Below, piece after piece: positions 1 to 9,800 of a DNA stretch of 64,000 bases (position 1 is the first letter of the stretch; each line of letters begins with the position of its first letter). A program made the position numbers and the translations under genes. The notes beneath the pieces were generated by a model. It worked only from the letters and a program-made list of their open reading frames with translations, did no database searches and was not told where the DNA came from. The stretch covers positions 124,001 through 188,000 of the forward strand of contig JADAKE010000017.1 in the NCBI GenBank assembly GCA_015680865.1, given 5' to 3'. The stretch is from Enterococcus lacertideformus. Lineage in GTDB: Bacteria > Bacillota > Bacilli > Lactobacillales > Enterococcaceae.

Positions 1-313
1 AAAATTCTCTTTAAATATATTTTTTTCACCAAAAAAAAACAGGTGAGGTAGAGATCTTATCAGTGATATGGTTAGGTACACCGATTTCACAATTAGATCC
101 AATAGAACAAAATTTACCAATCTTACAATTCAAAACTTTCGAATATTCACCCACATATGAATACTCATCAATTGTTGAGTAATAGATTTTCGTCCTTTTA
201 CCTATTTTTGTCTTCATTGAGAGTTTTGACTTAAAAATAATGGCAGTAAGTGGATTCTTTCGTATAATATTATTGTGTATCATAGTTATTAGCCAATACA
301 ATTTATTCACCAT
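1..313 (-). pseudogene. Hexapeptide-repeat acetyltransferase, partial and frameshifted
   Basis: This is the last visible gene of the polysaccharide locus. It starts with ATG at 313 inside the end of the preceding glycosyltransferase gene and runs off the left edge. The protein shows left-handed beta-helix repeats (VLNCKIGKFCSIGSNCEIG) typical of LbetaH acyltransferases that O-acetylate surface glycans. The frame ends in an early stop right after a run of nine T (sense strand, plus positions 31-39). One extra T would continue the frame as ...SPVFFLVKKIYLK, which fits this family. I therefore call it a frameshift in a homopolymer, either real or a sequencing artefact. The exact acceptor sugar cannot be inferred. 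Confidence 0.7.
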
Positions 314-1172
314 TCTCCCTCACATTTTTCTTTTGATTTTTTAATTCATATATTTTTGCATATACCAATACTCGGTACCAATAGGCTTGGAAAAAAGCAT
401 ATAAAAAACCAACATACCCATCAAGAAATCCTAATTTGATGATATATCTATAAAAAAAATAACTATTTGTTCGCACTATGCTTGGTAAACGGTAATAGAT
501 ATTGTATTTAAGAAATCTCCTGATTTTTGCAGATTTGTCCAGTGAAGCATACTCATCTTTGCCACTTTTATTCAAAATATGAATGTAATCCCTCGCTGCT
601 CTACTTGCATACCAATTATGCTTATCAATCCAAAAATGAAGATTTTTAAAATCTTCATGCTTAGAAATATTTTTCATTTCGATTGAGATTCCTTCTTTGA
701 GAATAATTTGTTCATCCATCTCTCGCTCTTCCATAAACCCTTTCCCATTTTTAAAAATACATAACTTTTTAAATGGAAACGTTCCACCATGTCGTAATTT
801 TTTCCCTAGAAAACTTACTTCTAGAGGAAAGATTATTCCATTCACATTCGTATTTTTATGTTTTTCACTTAAATAAGCAATTTCATTGATGGATTCGTCC
901 GTCAATCTTTCATCTGCATCCAATCTAAAAATCCACTTTGTAGAAATATTTAAATGAGTGATAGCCCATTGAAATTGATTACCATAATTAATAAACGCAT
1001 GCTGTACAAATTCAACATTATACTTTTGGGCAATACTCTCTGTTGCATCTTTGCTAAAGCTGTCTACTACAACAATCCGTTGAAACTTGTCTTTTAATGA
1101 CTCTAAGCATTCTGTAAGGTTCGCTTCCTCATTTTTAGTTAAAATGACAACAGTCATATCTATTTTTTTCAT
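303..1172 (-). CDS. Family 2 glycosyltransferase
   Basis: Probable GT2 (GT-A fold) transferase that adds a sugar to the lipid-linked repeat unit of the capsule or exopolysaccharide. The N-terminus reads MTVVILTKNEEANLTECLES, a typical WaaE/KdtX-like GT2 start, followed by the DADERLTDESI motif (DxD-type metal/nucleotide site) near residue 95. There is a hydrophobic aromatic stretch near the C-terminus (FFYRYIIKLGFLDGYVGFLY) that may anchor it to the membrane. The start ATG at 1172 overlaps the stop of the upstream epimerase gene as ATGA, so translation is probably coupled. It appears intact. Donor and acceptor are unknown. Confidence 0.85.
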   Translation of the reverse strand: MKKIDMTVVILTKNEEANLTECLESLKDKFQRIVVVDSFSKDATESIAQKYNVEFVQHAFINYGNQFQWAITHLNISTKWIFRLDADERLTDESINEIAYLSEKHKNTNVNGIIFPLEVSFLGKKLRHGGTFPFKKLCIFKNGKGFMEEREMDEQIILKEGISIEMKNISKHEDFKNLHFWIDKHNWYASRAARDYIHILNKSGKDEYASLDKSAKIRRFLKYNIYYRLPSIVRTNSYFFYRYIIKLGFLDGYVGFLYAFFQAYWYRVLVYAKIYELKNQKKNVRENGE

Positions 1173-2293
1173 TTTCCCCACACCACTCGATTGACATAGT
1201 CGGTATAAGAAAGGATAATTCGCAATACTTTTTCTGAAACATTGGGCATTAAATAATCTGCTACGTGACGCAAAGTAGCTGGTTCTTGTGATTCTAACAC
1301 TTCTAGACCTTGCAGGATCCTTTCTTTTTCTAAACCTACCATCATGACACTTGCTTCTTCCATAGCTTCTGGTCGTTCATGGGCTTGACGAATGTTTAGT
1401 GCTTTGAAATTCAAGATTGAGGATTCCTCACTGATTGTTCCGCTATCGCTTAAGACAGCTTTGGCATTGGTTTGCAATTTATTGTAATCATTAAAGTCCA
1501 TTGGTTTCAGCGTGCGTACCAAAGAATGGAAAGAAGCTTCTTTTGCATTGATCATTTTCATTGTACGTGGATGCGTGCTGATAATAATTGGTAATTGATA
1601 CGTTTGTGCAATTGTATTTATGCTATCAACTAGTTTGGCGAATTGACTTTCTGAACTGATATTTTCTTCACGGTGAGTAGAGACGACAAAGTATTTCCCC
1701 TCTTTTAGATCTAAATGTTCAAGGATATCGGATTGTTGAATGTCGTCTTTTCTCGAATGTAACACTTCAAACATTGGGCTACCTGTCTTGATTACCCGAT
1801 CAGCAGGGATCCCTTCCCGTAAGAGATATTCTCTAGCAATATCACTATAGGTCAAGTTGATATCTGCTGTATGATCGACGATTTTACGGTTTGTTTCCTC
1901 CGGTACACGTTGATCGAAACAGCGATTACCTGCTTCCATATGAAAAATAGGAATATGACGACGCTTAGCAGCAATTGCGCATAAACAGCTATTCGTGTCT
2001 CCTAGAACTAAAAAAGCATCAGGTTTTATTTCTTCTAAAATAGGATCAATCTTGATAAAAATATTTCCGACTGTTTCGATGGCGGTACCAGTTGCTGCAT
2101 TTAAAAAATAATTCGGTTTCTTCAATTTAAAATCTTCAAAAAAAACTTCATTTAATTCGTAGTCATAATTTTGTCCTGTGTGCACTAAGATATGCTCAAT
2201 CGCTTCTGATTTTTCTAAACGATGAATGACAGCTGATAAACGAATAATTTCTGGTCGTGTCCCTACTACGGTCATCACTTTTAATTTTTTCAT
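1169..2293 (-). CDS. capG: UDP-N-acetylglucosamine 2-epimerase family, CapG/FnlC-like
   Basis: 374 residues, full length for WecB-type non-hydrolysing 2-epimerases. GTRPE is at 11-15, HTGQNYD near 38-44, GDTNS near 98-102 and HMEAGNR near 118-124. In the CapE-CapF-CapG (FnlABC) pathway, the third enzyme epimerises UDP-2-acetamido-2,6-dideoxy-L-talose at C2 to give UDP-N-acetyl-L-fucosamine. The neighbouring CapE and CapF genes support that role over the ManNAc-forming WecB role. The gene is intact, so the pathway is broken upstream of it rather than here. Confidence 0.88.
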   Translation of the reverse strand: MKKLKVMTVVGTRPEIIRLSAVIHRLEKSEAIEHILVHTGQNYDYELNEVFFEDFKLKKPNYFLNAATGTAIETVGNIFIKIDPILEEIKPDAFLVLGDTNSCLCAIAAKRRHIPIFHMEAGNRCFDQRVPEETNRKIVDHTADINLTYSDIAREYLLREGIPADRVIKTGSPMFEVLHSRKDDIQQSDILEHLDLKEGKYFVVSTHREENISSESQFAKLVDSINTIAQTYQLPIIISTHPRTMKMINAKEASFHSLVRTLKPMDFNDYNKLQTNAKAVLSDSGTISEESSILNFKALNIRQAHERPEAMEEASVMMVGLEKERILQGLEVLESQEPATLRHVADYLMPNVSEKVLRIILSYTDYVNRVVWGK

Positions 2294-2296
2294 TAG

Positions 2297-3406
2297 CTAA
2301 ACCTCCACATAATAAGTATCAGGATATTCTGGATCAAATGGCTCATTTACCCACATCACTGTAACCATGTCTGTTCTTCCTAGATTCTCAATGTGGTGAG
2401 TATATCCTACAGGAACATCTACTACTTCTAATTTTTCTCCAGAGACAAAATATTCAATAATTTCATGTGAATCAATTTTCCTAAAACGAATCACACCTTG
2501 TCCACTTACTACGACAAATTTTTCGTTTTTCGTGTGATGCCAGTGGTTTCCTTTGATTATTCCCGGTTTTGAGATATTGATAGACACTTGACCACGTTCT
2601 TTAGTTCTTAAAAACTCAGTAAATGAACCCCGTTCATCCTGATTCATTTTTAAAAAATAAGAGAAATCATCTTGCGGTAAAAAACTTAAATACGTACTAT
2701 AAAGATTTTTCTCTATCCTTTTAGCTAGATTTGGTACACTTAAGTTTAATCGGCTATTTTTAAAAGAGGTGATCTGTTTTTTTAATTCACCAATTGTTAT
2801 TTTGTCTGTCTCTCGAACTATACAATAACCCTTTTCCCTTTAAGGCTGTCCATTCAAACAATGAAGCAATTCTTTGACAACTTCATCAATATAACACAGC
2901 TCAATGATAGCCTTTGGGTCATTCACTTTTACCTCTTCATTTCTTGCAATTTTATAACAAAAGGTGGCTACGACCGTGTTGTATTTTGGTCGCGACCATT
3001 TACCATATATATTTGGAAAACGATAGATATAAACAGGTACTCCTGTTTCTTTTTGATAGTTTTCTAAAAGTTCTTCTCCCGCTTTTTTACTTTTCCCATA
3101 AGGATTTTCAAGAGCTGCTTGGATCGAAGAAGAAAACATTATAGGGCAATTATTCTGATATTTTTTTAATTTTTCGAGTATCTCTAAAGTTAATCCAACA
3201 TTTCCTTCCATAAATTCGGCTTCTTCTTTTGGACGGTTGACACCTGCTAGATGAAAAATAAAGTCTGATTTTTTACAATACTCATCCAGTAAATGTTTAG
3301 GTGTATATCGATCCACAGTAAAAATAGTTTCCAATCCTTCGTTTTTTAATTCAACAACCAAATTTTTTCCGATAAATCCATTTGCACCAGTCACTAAAAT
3401 ATTCAT
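2297..3406 (-). pseudogene. capF: CapF/FnlB-like bifunctional UDP-sugar epimerase-reductase, in-frame stop
   Basis: CapF couples a C-terminal cupin 3-epimerase with an N-terminal SDR 4-reductase to make UDP-L-talosamine derivatives. The SDR part shows NILVTGANGFIG and the YGKSK active-site motif. The cupin part shows GNHWHHTKNEKF and HHIENLG. Reading straight through gives 369 codons, the usual CapF length, but codon 189 is TAA (plus 2840-2842), cutting between the two domains. Frame is maintained on both sides, so a single nonsense change is the only lesion. The start ATG at 3406 overlaps the capE stop (ATGA). A GTG 12 bases earlier is less likely. The two halves could in principle be made as separate polypeptides from an ATG at 2647, but there is no clear ribosome site there. 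Confidence 0.85.
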
Positions 3407-4425
3407 TGATTTTGCCACGCTTTCAATTCATTTTTCACGTAATCCAATGTAAGCAATCTTTCTTTAATTTGTTGGATAGACAAACGTTGTGTGTTATCTG
3501 AATTATATTCTTCTTCTTGAGTCAATTCTTTACTGCCTTCCACAAAATATTTATCATAATTTAAATCACGCGTATCTGCCGGCACGCGATAAAAATCTCC
3601 CATATCTTGCGCCACTAAATAATCTTCTTTAGTCAACAATGTTTCATAGCGTTTTTCCCCATGTCGTGTCCCAATAATATGAGTCTCATTCTTTGCAACA
3701 AATAATTCTTTAATTGCTTGTGCTAAATCCCCCACTGTTGAAGCAGGAGATTTTTGCACCATGATATCTCCTGCTTTAGCATGCTGGAAAGCAAAAATAA
3801 CTAATTCTACTGCTTCTTCTAAACTCATCAAAAAACGAGTCATACCTGGGTCTGTCAAGGTTAAAGCTTTTCCAGCTTTCAGTTGTTCTATAAATAACGG
3901 AATTACCGAACCACGAGAAGCCATCACATTGCCGTAACGAGTCCCACAGATCATCGTCCGTCCATCAGAAACAGTTTTTGCTTTAGCTACAAATACTTTT
4001 TCCATCATAGCCTTGGAAATACCCATCGCATTGATCGGATAAGCTGCTTTATCTGTTGATAAACAAATCACTTTCTCAATTTCCATTTCAATTGCCACAG
4101 TTAGCACGTTATCCGTCCCAAGAATATTTGTCTTTACTGCTTCCATAGGAAAAAACTCACAAGATGGGACTTGCTTAAGCGCCGCTGCATGGAACACGTA
4201 ATTAACACCATACATGGCATTTTTCACACTATGGATATCTCGAATATCTCCTATGTAAAACTTTAATTTCTCATTATTATATTTTTTTCGCATATCCTCT
4301 TGTTTTTTTTCATCTCTAGAAAATATTCTTATTTCTTTGATGTCAGAATCTAAAAAACGTTTCATTACTGCATTCCCGAAGGAACCTGTTCCACCGGTGA
4401 TCAACAATATCTTATCTTTGAACAT
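3403..4425 (-). CDS. capE: UDP-N-acetylglucosamine 4,6-dehydratase (inverting), CapE/FnlA-like
   Basis: First committed enzyme of UDP-L-FucNAc synthesis. It is a soluble SDR that dehydrates UDP-GlcNAc at C4/C6 and inverts C5. 340 residues, full length. The Rossmann motif GGTGSFG is at 11-17, the CLSTDKAAYPINAMGISK segment at about 121-138 carries the TDK and M-x-x-x-K residues used by this subclass instead of the classical YxxxK, and CGTRYGNV follows. A good GGGGGA ribosome site precedes the ATG. It sits in one operon with the broken WbuB-like gene upstream and capF overlapping downstream. Confidence 0.9.
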   Translation of the reverse strand: MFKDKILLITGGTGSFGNAVMKRFLDSDIKEIRIFSRDEKKQEDMRKKYNNEKLKFYIGDIRDIHSVKNAMYGVNYVFHAAALKQVPSCEFFPMEAVKTNILGTDNVLTVAIEMEIEKVICLSTDKAAYPINAMGISKAMMEKVFVAKAKTVSDGRTMICGTRYGNVMASRGSVIPLFIEQLKAGKALTLTDPGMTRFLMSLEEAVELVIFAFQHAKAGDIMVQKSPASTVGDLAQAIKELFVAKNETHIIGTRHGEKRYETLLTKEDYLVAQDMGDFYRVPADTRDLNYDKYFVEGSKELTQEEEYNSDNTQRLSIQQIKERLLTLDYVKNELKAWQNQ

Positions 4426-4427
4426 TC

Positions 4428-5466
4428 TTATTCCCCCAAGACTAAATTCACTAACTCAACATATTTTTCTAACTGTAGTTCTTTCGTATATGATTTTCTG
4501 AACATTTTCATTCATTTCAGATAATTGTATTTCTTCGTTTACAATCGACAGCAACCAGTCTTTCAATTGCTCTGATTTGCCATTTTCAATCGCTATTCCA
4601 GCATTATTTTTACAAATTTCTTTAGCAATATCCGTGTCCTTATCCATTATTGCGATGACGGGTTTTCCAACTTGATAATAGCTATAAGTCTTGCTAGGGA
4701 CAGCCAGTCCCGCCAGCTCCTTTTCAAGTGAGACTAGAAAGATATCAGTGATATTTAAAACATCTTCAAAATCATGACCATTTAAATAATCAAATACCTG
4801 TGTATTAGCTAATTGTTTCTGTTTGAACAGTTTTTCTATTTCTGCTTTTTTATTTCCATGCCCTGCAAAGAGAAAACATATCTCTGATTCCTTTATATTC
4901 CTATCATCTATCGTATTTAAAATGGTTTACATATCTTGAGCAATCCCCATATTCCCCAAATAGGAAACAATTAATTTATATTTTTTACGAAGATCCTTAA
5001 AAAAATCGGAACGTATGACTGAAGGACAGGCTTCTTCTGTTGCCCAGTTATGAATGACACTTACTTTTTCTAAATCAATTTTACGATTATCCAAAATATA
5101 ATTTTTCATATCTTCTGATAGCGCCACTACATGAGATACTTTAGGGAATAAACTTTTATTTATCCCAGTCATTACTTTAGTGATAAAGCTTTTATGACTA
5201 ATTGCATTCATTTTTACTGCAATTTCCGGGTACAGATCATAAGTGACAAAAATAATTTTACACTTGAATAGTTTTCTTGCTAATAGGGTAACTAATGGTA
5301 AAATAGGCGGATTTGAATAAACAATAATGACTTTATACTTTAGACATTTAAAAATATTCAGTAACATGACAAAAGTAAAAGAAAAATAATTAATGAGTCG
5401 CCCTATAAAACTACTTCTTTTCAACTGCCAATATTTTTTTCTATATATATTGATGCCATCCACTCT
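4428..5466 (-). pseudogene. WbuB-like family 4 glycosyltransferase (probable L-FucNAc transferase), multiply broken
   Basis: The remnant matches GT4 transferases of the WbuB type, which in several O-antigen loci accompany the FucNAc genes. Visible blocks are KVIIVYSNPPILPL, FVTYDLYPEIAVKM, IHNWATEEACP and VSYLGNMGIAQDM. Three defects are present. The N-terminal part (roughly the first 80 residues) is missing, because the gene is fused by a deletion to the truncated sugar transferase upstream. A TAA interrupts the frame at 4929-4927 after AQDM. A one-base insertion in an A4/T4 run at 4494-4497 shifts the last codons, since the frame ...SYTKELQLEKYVELVNLVLGE ends properly at 4428. It is non-functional as read. 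Confidence 0.8.
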
Positions 5467-5467
5467 C

Positions 5468-5695
5468 TCATGTATGGGTGGGTATTTCTTTTGGAGTTTC
5501 CACTTTCATCGTTCGGAATTTGTAGATATAAAAATGTGACTTATCTTTCTCTATACGTTTTTGTTTGAAGATGATCGGTCCTTTTGAATCGGCCTTGATT
5601 GCTATAGATATAATCAAAAAGATTGGTGATAAAGCAACGATACCAACCAAAGATAGAAAAAAACCGAGTCCTCTTTTTATAGTGTCCTTATACAA
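5468..5695 (-). pseudogene. Undecaprenyl-phosphate sugar phosphotransferase, C-terminally truncated
   Basis: Start TTG at 5695 behind a strong AGGGGGAG site. The product begins LYKDTIKRGLGFFLSLVG and shows the single hydrophobic anchor and the start of the bacterial sugar transferase domain (GPIIFKQKRI, FYIYKFRTMKVETPKE) seen in WbaP/EpsL-type initiating enzymes, which load the first sugar-1-phosphate on undecaprenyl phosphate. Only about 75 of the usual 200 or so residues remain. The conserved region with the DELPQL and GPRP motifs is absent, and the sequence passes directly into the middle of the glycosyltransferase. This is a deletion of several hundred bases, judging from what both families normally contain. 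Confidence 0.8.
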
Positions 5696-5705
5696 TTTAC
5701 TCCCC

Positions 5706-7523
5706 CTATTTGTTTGAAGCATTTGCAAAAGCAACGATGTCTTTGGCCAACTGTTCCTCATCTTGTGTCAAACTGTTCACAAATTCCATAACCGTTTGCA
5801 TCGAGTAACCTTTGATGTTTCCTACAAAAATTTTTTCGTAAACTGCCTCATCATTTCTTTCCTTATCCAGCAACAGCTCTTCATACAATTTTTCTCCCGG
5901 ACGAATTCCCGTTTCAATAATTTCGATTTCATCTTCCCGATAGCCACTTAATCGGATCATATTTTTGGCAAGATCTACGACTTTAACAGGCTTACTCATA
6001 TCTAAAATAAAAATCTCTCCACCCTTAGCTAATGCCCCCGATTGAATGACTAATCGACTGGCATCAGGTATGGTCATGAAATAGCGTGTCATACGAAAAT
6101 CAGTTACTGTCACTGGTCCACCTTGATCAATTTGCTCTCTAAATATCGGGATAACACTACCTCTGGACCCTAACACATTTCCAAATCTTACTGCTGAGAA
6201 TTTGGTACAACATTCTTCATTCAGATCAGTCACAATCATCTCGGCAATTCTCTTCGTTGCCCCAATGACATTTGGTGGGTTATTGGCTTTATCTGATGAA
6301 ATCATCACAAAATTTTTCACTTTGGCAGCTTTGGCAGCTTCTGCTACATTTTTTGTTCCAAAAATATTATTTTTAACAGCTTCTTTGGGATTATATTCCA
6401 TCAATGGGACATGCTTGTGTGCGGCTGCATGATAAACGATATCAGGATGATATTTTTCCATGACTTTATGAATCTTCTCACGATCTTGAATATCGGCAAT
6501 AATAGGTACGATCTTGGTGTGTCTACTTTTGTCATTAGCTCGCAGCTCACGATCAATCAAGTAAATTGAATTTTCTCCATGTCCTAATAACAGTAATTGT
6601 GTCGGAAAAAACTGAATGATCTGTCGGCAAATCTCCGAACCGATCGAGCCACCTGCCCTGTTACAAGGATCACTTTATCCGTAAGCTGATCTTTGATTGA
6701 TTCAATATCTAATTCAACTTCATCTCTTCCCAGTAAATCTACCACATCAATTGTTTTCAATTTGGATACACTATTTTTTCCAGAAGCAATTTCTTCTATC
6801 GAAGGCATCGTATTGACTTTTACATGAGAGAACTCCACTAACTTAAAAATTTTTCGCAATTTTTTCTTTGACAATGAAGGGATGGCGATTGTTACGATTT
6901 CAATATCATAAGCTTGGATTAATTTTGGTAAATCTTTGGTGGTACCTAACACTTTTTTTCCTGAAAGATATGTATTTTTTTTATTAGGATCATCATCTAC
7001 AAAACCAACAATATAAATATCTTGCGCGGTTTTAGAGCCTAAAAAACTATTATATAAAAATACGACCGCCTTCGCCAGCACCAACAATTATCGTGTTTTT
7101 CACAGATTCCGAAGAAAAATTCCCCCTGTTCATTTGTTCAACATAGATTCGCCAGATCAAACGGCTACAAATAATCAGAATCAATGAAAGAAGATAAGTA
7201 AATATAACAAAACGTAAGCTGTAATGCTCATCAATAAAATATAAAATCATGATGCTCGAAAATGCACTTGCAGACAATGAACCAAAAATTGCAATCATTT
7301 CTCTCGCATTTGTATAGCGATTGATTCGGGAGAAAATTTTGAATAGATAACCGTATAACAAATAAAAGATGACCCATAAGCTAGTAGAAAACAATCGAAA
7401 GTCCATCGATATAGCGACAAATGGTATCATAAACATCACAGCTGCGGCATTTGCAATAACCAATAACAAACTATCTACCAAAACCAAGGTAATGATTTTT
7501 CTTCTCCTTGTTAGTACAAACAC
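5706..7523 (-). pseudogene. Membrane-bound NDP-sugar 4,6-dehydratase (CapD/FlaA1-like), two frameshifts
   Basis: Family members have four N-terminal membrane helices followed by a CoA-binding-like domain and an SDR dehydratase domain that acts on UDP-GlcNAc (about 600 residues). Here the membrane region is in the first 120 codons from GTG 7523. The first nucleotide fold GAGEGGR is followed by a one-base insertion at about 7051-7055. The second fold VTGAGGSIGSE is broken by loss of one G from a G4 run (plus 6656-6658, now CCC). The rest runs open to 5706 with SSDKANNPPNVIGATKR and AVRFGNVLGS. Correcting both indels restores a normal full-length protein. It lies directly after the phosphatase gene. 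Confidence 0.87.
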
Positions 7524-7535
7524 TTGGTATTTCTC

Positions 7536-8300
7536 CTAAAATAAACCAAATTTCTTCCTTTTTATCTCTTTGAATTGTGGATAATTGATTTTTTCCCCAT
7601 TGATCAAATCTACAGCAACTTGTTTCATCTGTTCTACTTTTTTTATACCAAAAACTTTCGTAATTTGTTCATAGCGTTCTTTTAAATAAAAAGATCGCTT
7701 TGTTACTCTATGAGCATCTGATGCGACCATTTGAACAAGATTGTACTTAACCATTTCTTTTGCTGTCTTCTGGATGTCTTTACCAAACTGTCCAATATAG
7801 CTTGGTGCGGTAAGCTGTGCTAAGCAACCCATTTCAAGAAATGGAAGCAAACGATTAGGATCTTTGCGAAAATAGGCATTCCGTTCTGGATGGACGATCA
7901 CTGGAATTTTTCCTAATTTCAGTAGTTCAAAAAAAATAATTTCTGCATATAAGGGCACTTCTATACTAGGAAATTCAATCAGAAGATGGGCATCTTCAGA
8001 GTCTGTAAAAAGAATTTCATCTCGCTGAATCGCTTCCATCAACTCACCGCTTATACGTACTTCTTGACCTTCTAATAACACTAACGGCATATTTCTTTTT
8101 TCTAATTCTATTTGTAAGGAGGCGACTAAAGAAATCACTTTTTTCTTTTGGTTGCTGTATTTCCCATTATTGTGATGTGGTGTACATAAAATATGAGTGA
8201 TACCTTGTTCAATAGCCTTTTCAGCCATCGCAAGACTATCTTCAATATTTTGTGCTCCATCATCAACTCCAGGTAAAATATGACAATGTAAATCGATCAT
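7536..8300 (-). CDS. PHP-domain protein-tyrosine phosphatase of the capsule locus (YwqE/CpsB type)
   Basis: Manganese-dependent tyrosine phosphatase of the PHP superfamily. It dephosphorylates the BY-kinase and so tunes polymer length and export. The 254-residue protein is complete: MIDLHCHILPGVDDG supplies the first His pair, CTPHHNNG the next, then IVHPERN near residue 135 and ASDAHRV near 200. AGGAGG lies 7 bases before the ATG. It is the only one of the three regulatory genes here without a lesion. Its kinase partner upstream is frameshifted at the start and the Wzz-type activator has a stop, so it may have no substrate. Confidence 0.9.
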   Translation of the reverse strand: MIDLHCHILPGVDDGAQNIEDSLAMAEKAIEQGITHILCTPHHNNGKYSNQKKKVISLVASLQIELEKRNMPLVLLEGQEVRISGELMEAIQRDEILFTDSEDAHLLIEFPSIEVPLYAEIIFFELLKLGKIPVIVHPERNAYFRKDPNRLLPFLEMGCLAQLTAPSYIGQFGKDIQKTAKEMVKYNLVQMVASDAHRVTKRSFYLKERYEQITKVFGIKKVEQMKQVAVDLINGEKINYPQFKEIKRKKFGLF

Positions 8301-8318
8301 CTTTTTTGCCTCCTCTAC

Positions 8319-9010
8319 TTAATTTTCGTAATAATAATTGTTTTCTTTACTTTTTTCCACTCCGTTATACACGACTCCTAATATTTTGGCTTGCGCAATT
8401 TCTAATAGCTCTTTGGCTTTAGTAAGTGCTTCCTTTCGTGAATTTCTTTCACGTACTACTAAAAGTGTCCCATCTGCTTTTGAGGCTAAAATTTGGGCAT
8501 CTGTTACAGCAACAACAGGTGGTAGATCAAAAATCACCATGTCATAAAGCTGACTAACCTCTTGCATAAGCTGAGTCATTCTTTGCGAACTCAATAATTC
8601 TGAAGGATTAGGAGGGATGGGACCACTGGGCAAAATGTTTAAACCTTTAATAGTTGTTTGCTGAAGCTCCTCTCCTAATGAACTTTCTAATGAACTCAAA
8701 AGGTTACTTAACCCATGAGTCCCGCTTAATTGGAATATTTTAGAAAGTACCGGTTTTCTCATATCTGCATCGACCAATAACACTTGCTGACCTGATTGAG
8801 CTACTACTACGGCTAAGTTTGCTGCAGTAGTTGATTTTCCTTCTCCTGCTCCAGAAGAAGTCACTACAAGTGTTTTAGCTTGCCTTCCATTGGTCGAGAC
8901 AAATTGGATATTCGTACGAATCATTCGATATTGTTCTGAAATTGCTGAAGAAGGATTCGTTAAAGTAATCAACCCAATTGGCTGTGTTTCTTTTTGTTTA
9001 GATACTTCAT
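8319..9010 (-). pseudogene. Capsule BY-kinase (CpsD/YwqD type), frameshift at the start codon
   Basis: Cytoplasmic tyrosine autokinase that works with the Wzz-type membrane activator. The Walker A block SSGAGEGKST, VDADMRKP (Walker A') and MVIFDLPPV (Walker B) are all present, and the C-terminus ends in a short tyrosine cluster (NNYYYEN) as autokinase substrates do. The problem is the start: an AGGAGG site leads to ATG at 9010, but the kinase frame (EVSKQKETQPIGLITLTN) is one base off that ATG. Adding one G (ATGGAA) would fix it. The frame is otherwise open only from a TTG at 8972 with no ribosome site. I read it as a one-base deletion. An unusual start cannot be excluded. Confidence 0.7.
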
Positions 9011-9020
9011 TTTTCTCCTC

Positions 9021-9800
9021 CTAAGCTTTGAAACGATTTCTGCGAGAAGCCCTAGCTTGTGCTCTTTTCGCGTTCATCTGTGTGGTAGTTTGATCTATTT
9101 TATGATTGTTCGTATTTAAATCTTTGCTAGTCATTTCAGGCACCATCCCTAAAATAGGCAGATTTAACACCTCAGATATATATTTCTCCTCTTTTACTGT
9201 ACGATCAAATATCTCCCATAAGAAAGAAATCCCAACACCAACCATTAATCCTAAAATAAAACCCATAACTATATTTAATTTGTTATTTGGTGAAACAGGC
9301 GTCCCATCTGCAACCGCATCAGAAATAATCGATATTTTATCAACATTCATCACCTCTTTTGCCTTTGTTTGAAAAACATGAGCAGTTATGTTCGCAATTT
9401 TCTGAGCGGTATCCGGATTTGAGTTGATGGCTTGAATCGAAAACATTTGTGAATTTTGCGATTGATTCACTTAAATCGCATTTTTGATTTTTTCAGCTGA
9501 CATGGACACATGATCTTCAGTTTCCAAGCGTTCTTTGACTTCAGTTAATACTAAGTCACTAATAATCATATCTTTATAAGTATTGATCATCTGAAGATTG
9601 ATATTCACATCATTGGCATTTGTTGTAGACGATTGAGGCAATGTAACGATCAGTTGGGCTTGAGAGCTAAATTTTGGGGTAAATATAAAGAATGTTGCGA
9701 GGCTTGCTATAGCTAACCCAGCTAACGTTGAAATAAATATGGTCATTAAATGTTTACGAAGCACTTTAATGACTTCGTTTATACTAATTGTCTCTTCCAT
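9021..9800 (-). pseudogene. Wzz/CpsC-type chain-length and kinase-activator protein, in-frame stop
   Basis: Membrane adaptor with two transmembrane helices, one near residue 20-40 (IFISTLAGLAIASLATFFIF) and one in the second half (LNIVMGFILGLMVGVGISFL), bracketing an extracytoplasmic Wzz domain. It activates the BY-kinase and sets polymer length. The ATG at 9800 has a GTGGAG site. Codon 110 is TAA (9473-9471) between SAEKIKNAI and VNQSQNSQMF, with frame kept. A serine codon (TCA) there would be a one-base change. First gene of the locus; it is preceded by the long AT-rich region that presumably carries the promoter. Confidence 0.85.

Noticed and set aside
4456..4647. A separate 63-codon gene downstream of the WbuB-like remnant
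   Set aside because: It is the in-frame continuation of the same glycosyltransferase after a stop codon, not an independent gene.
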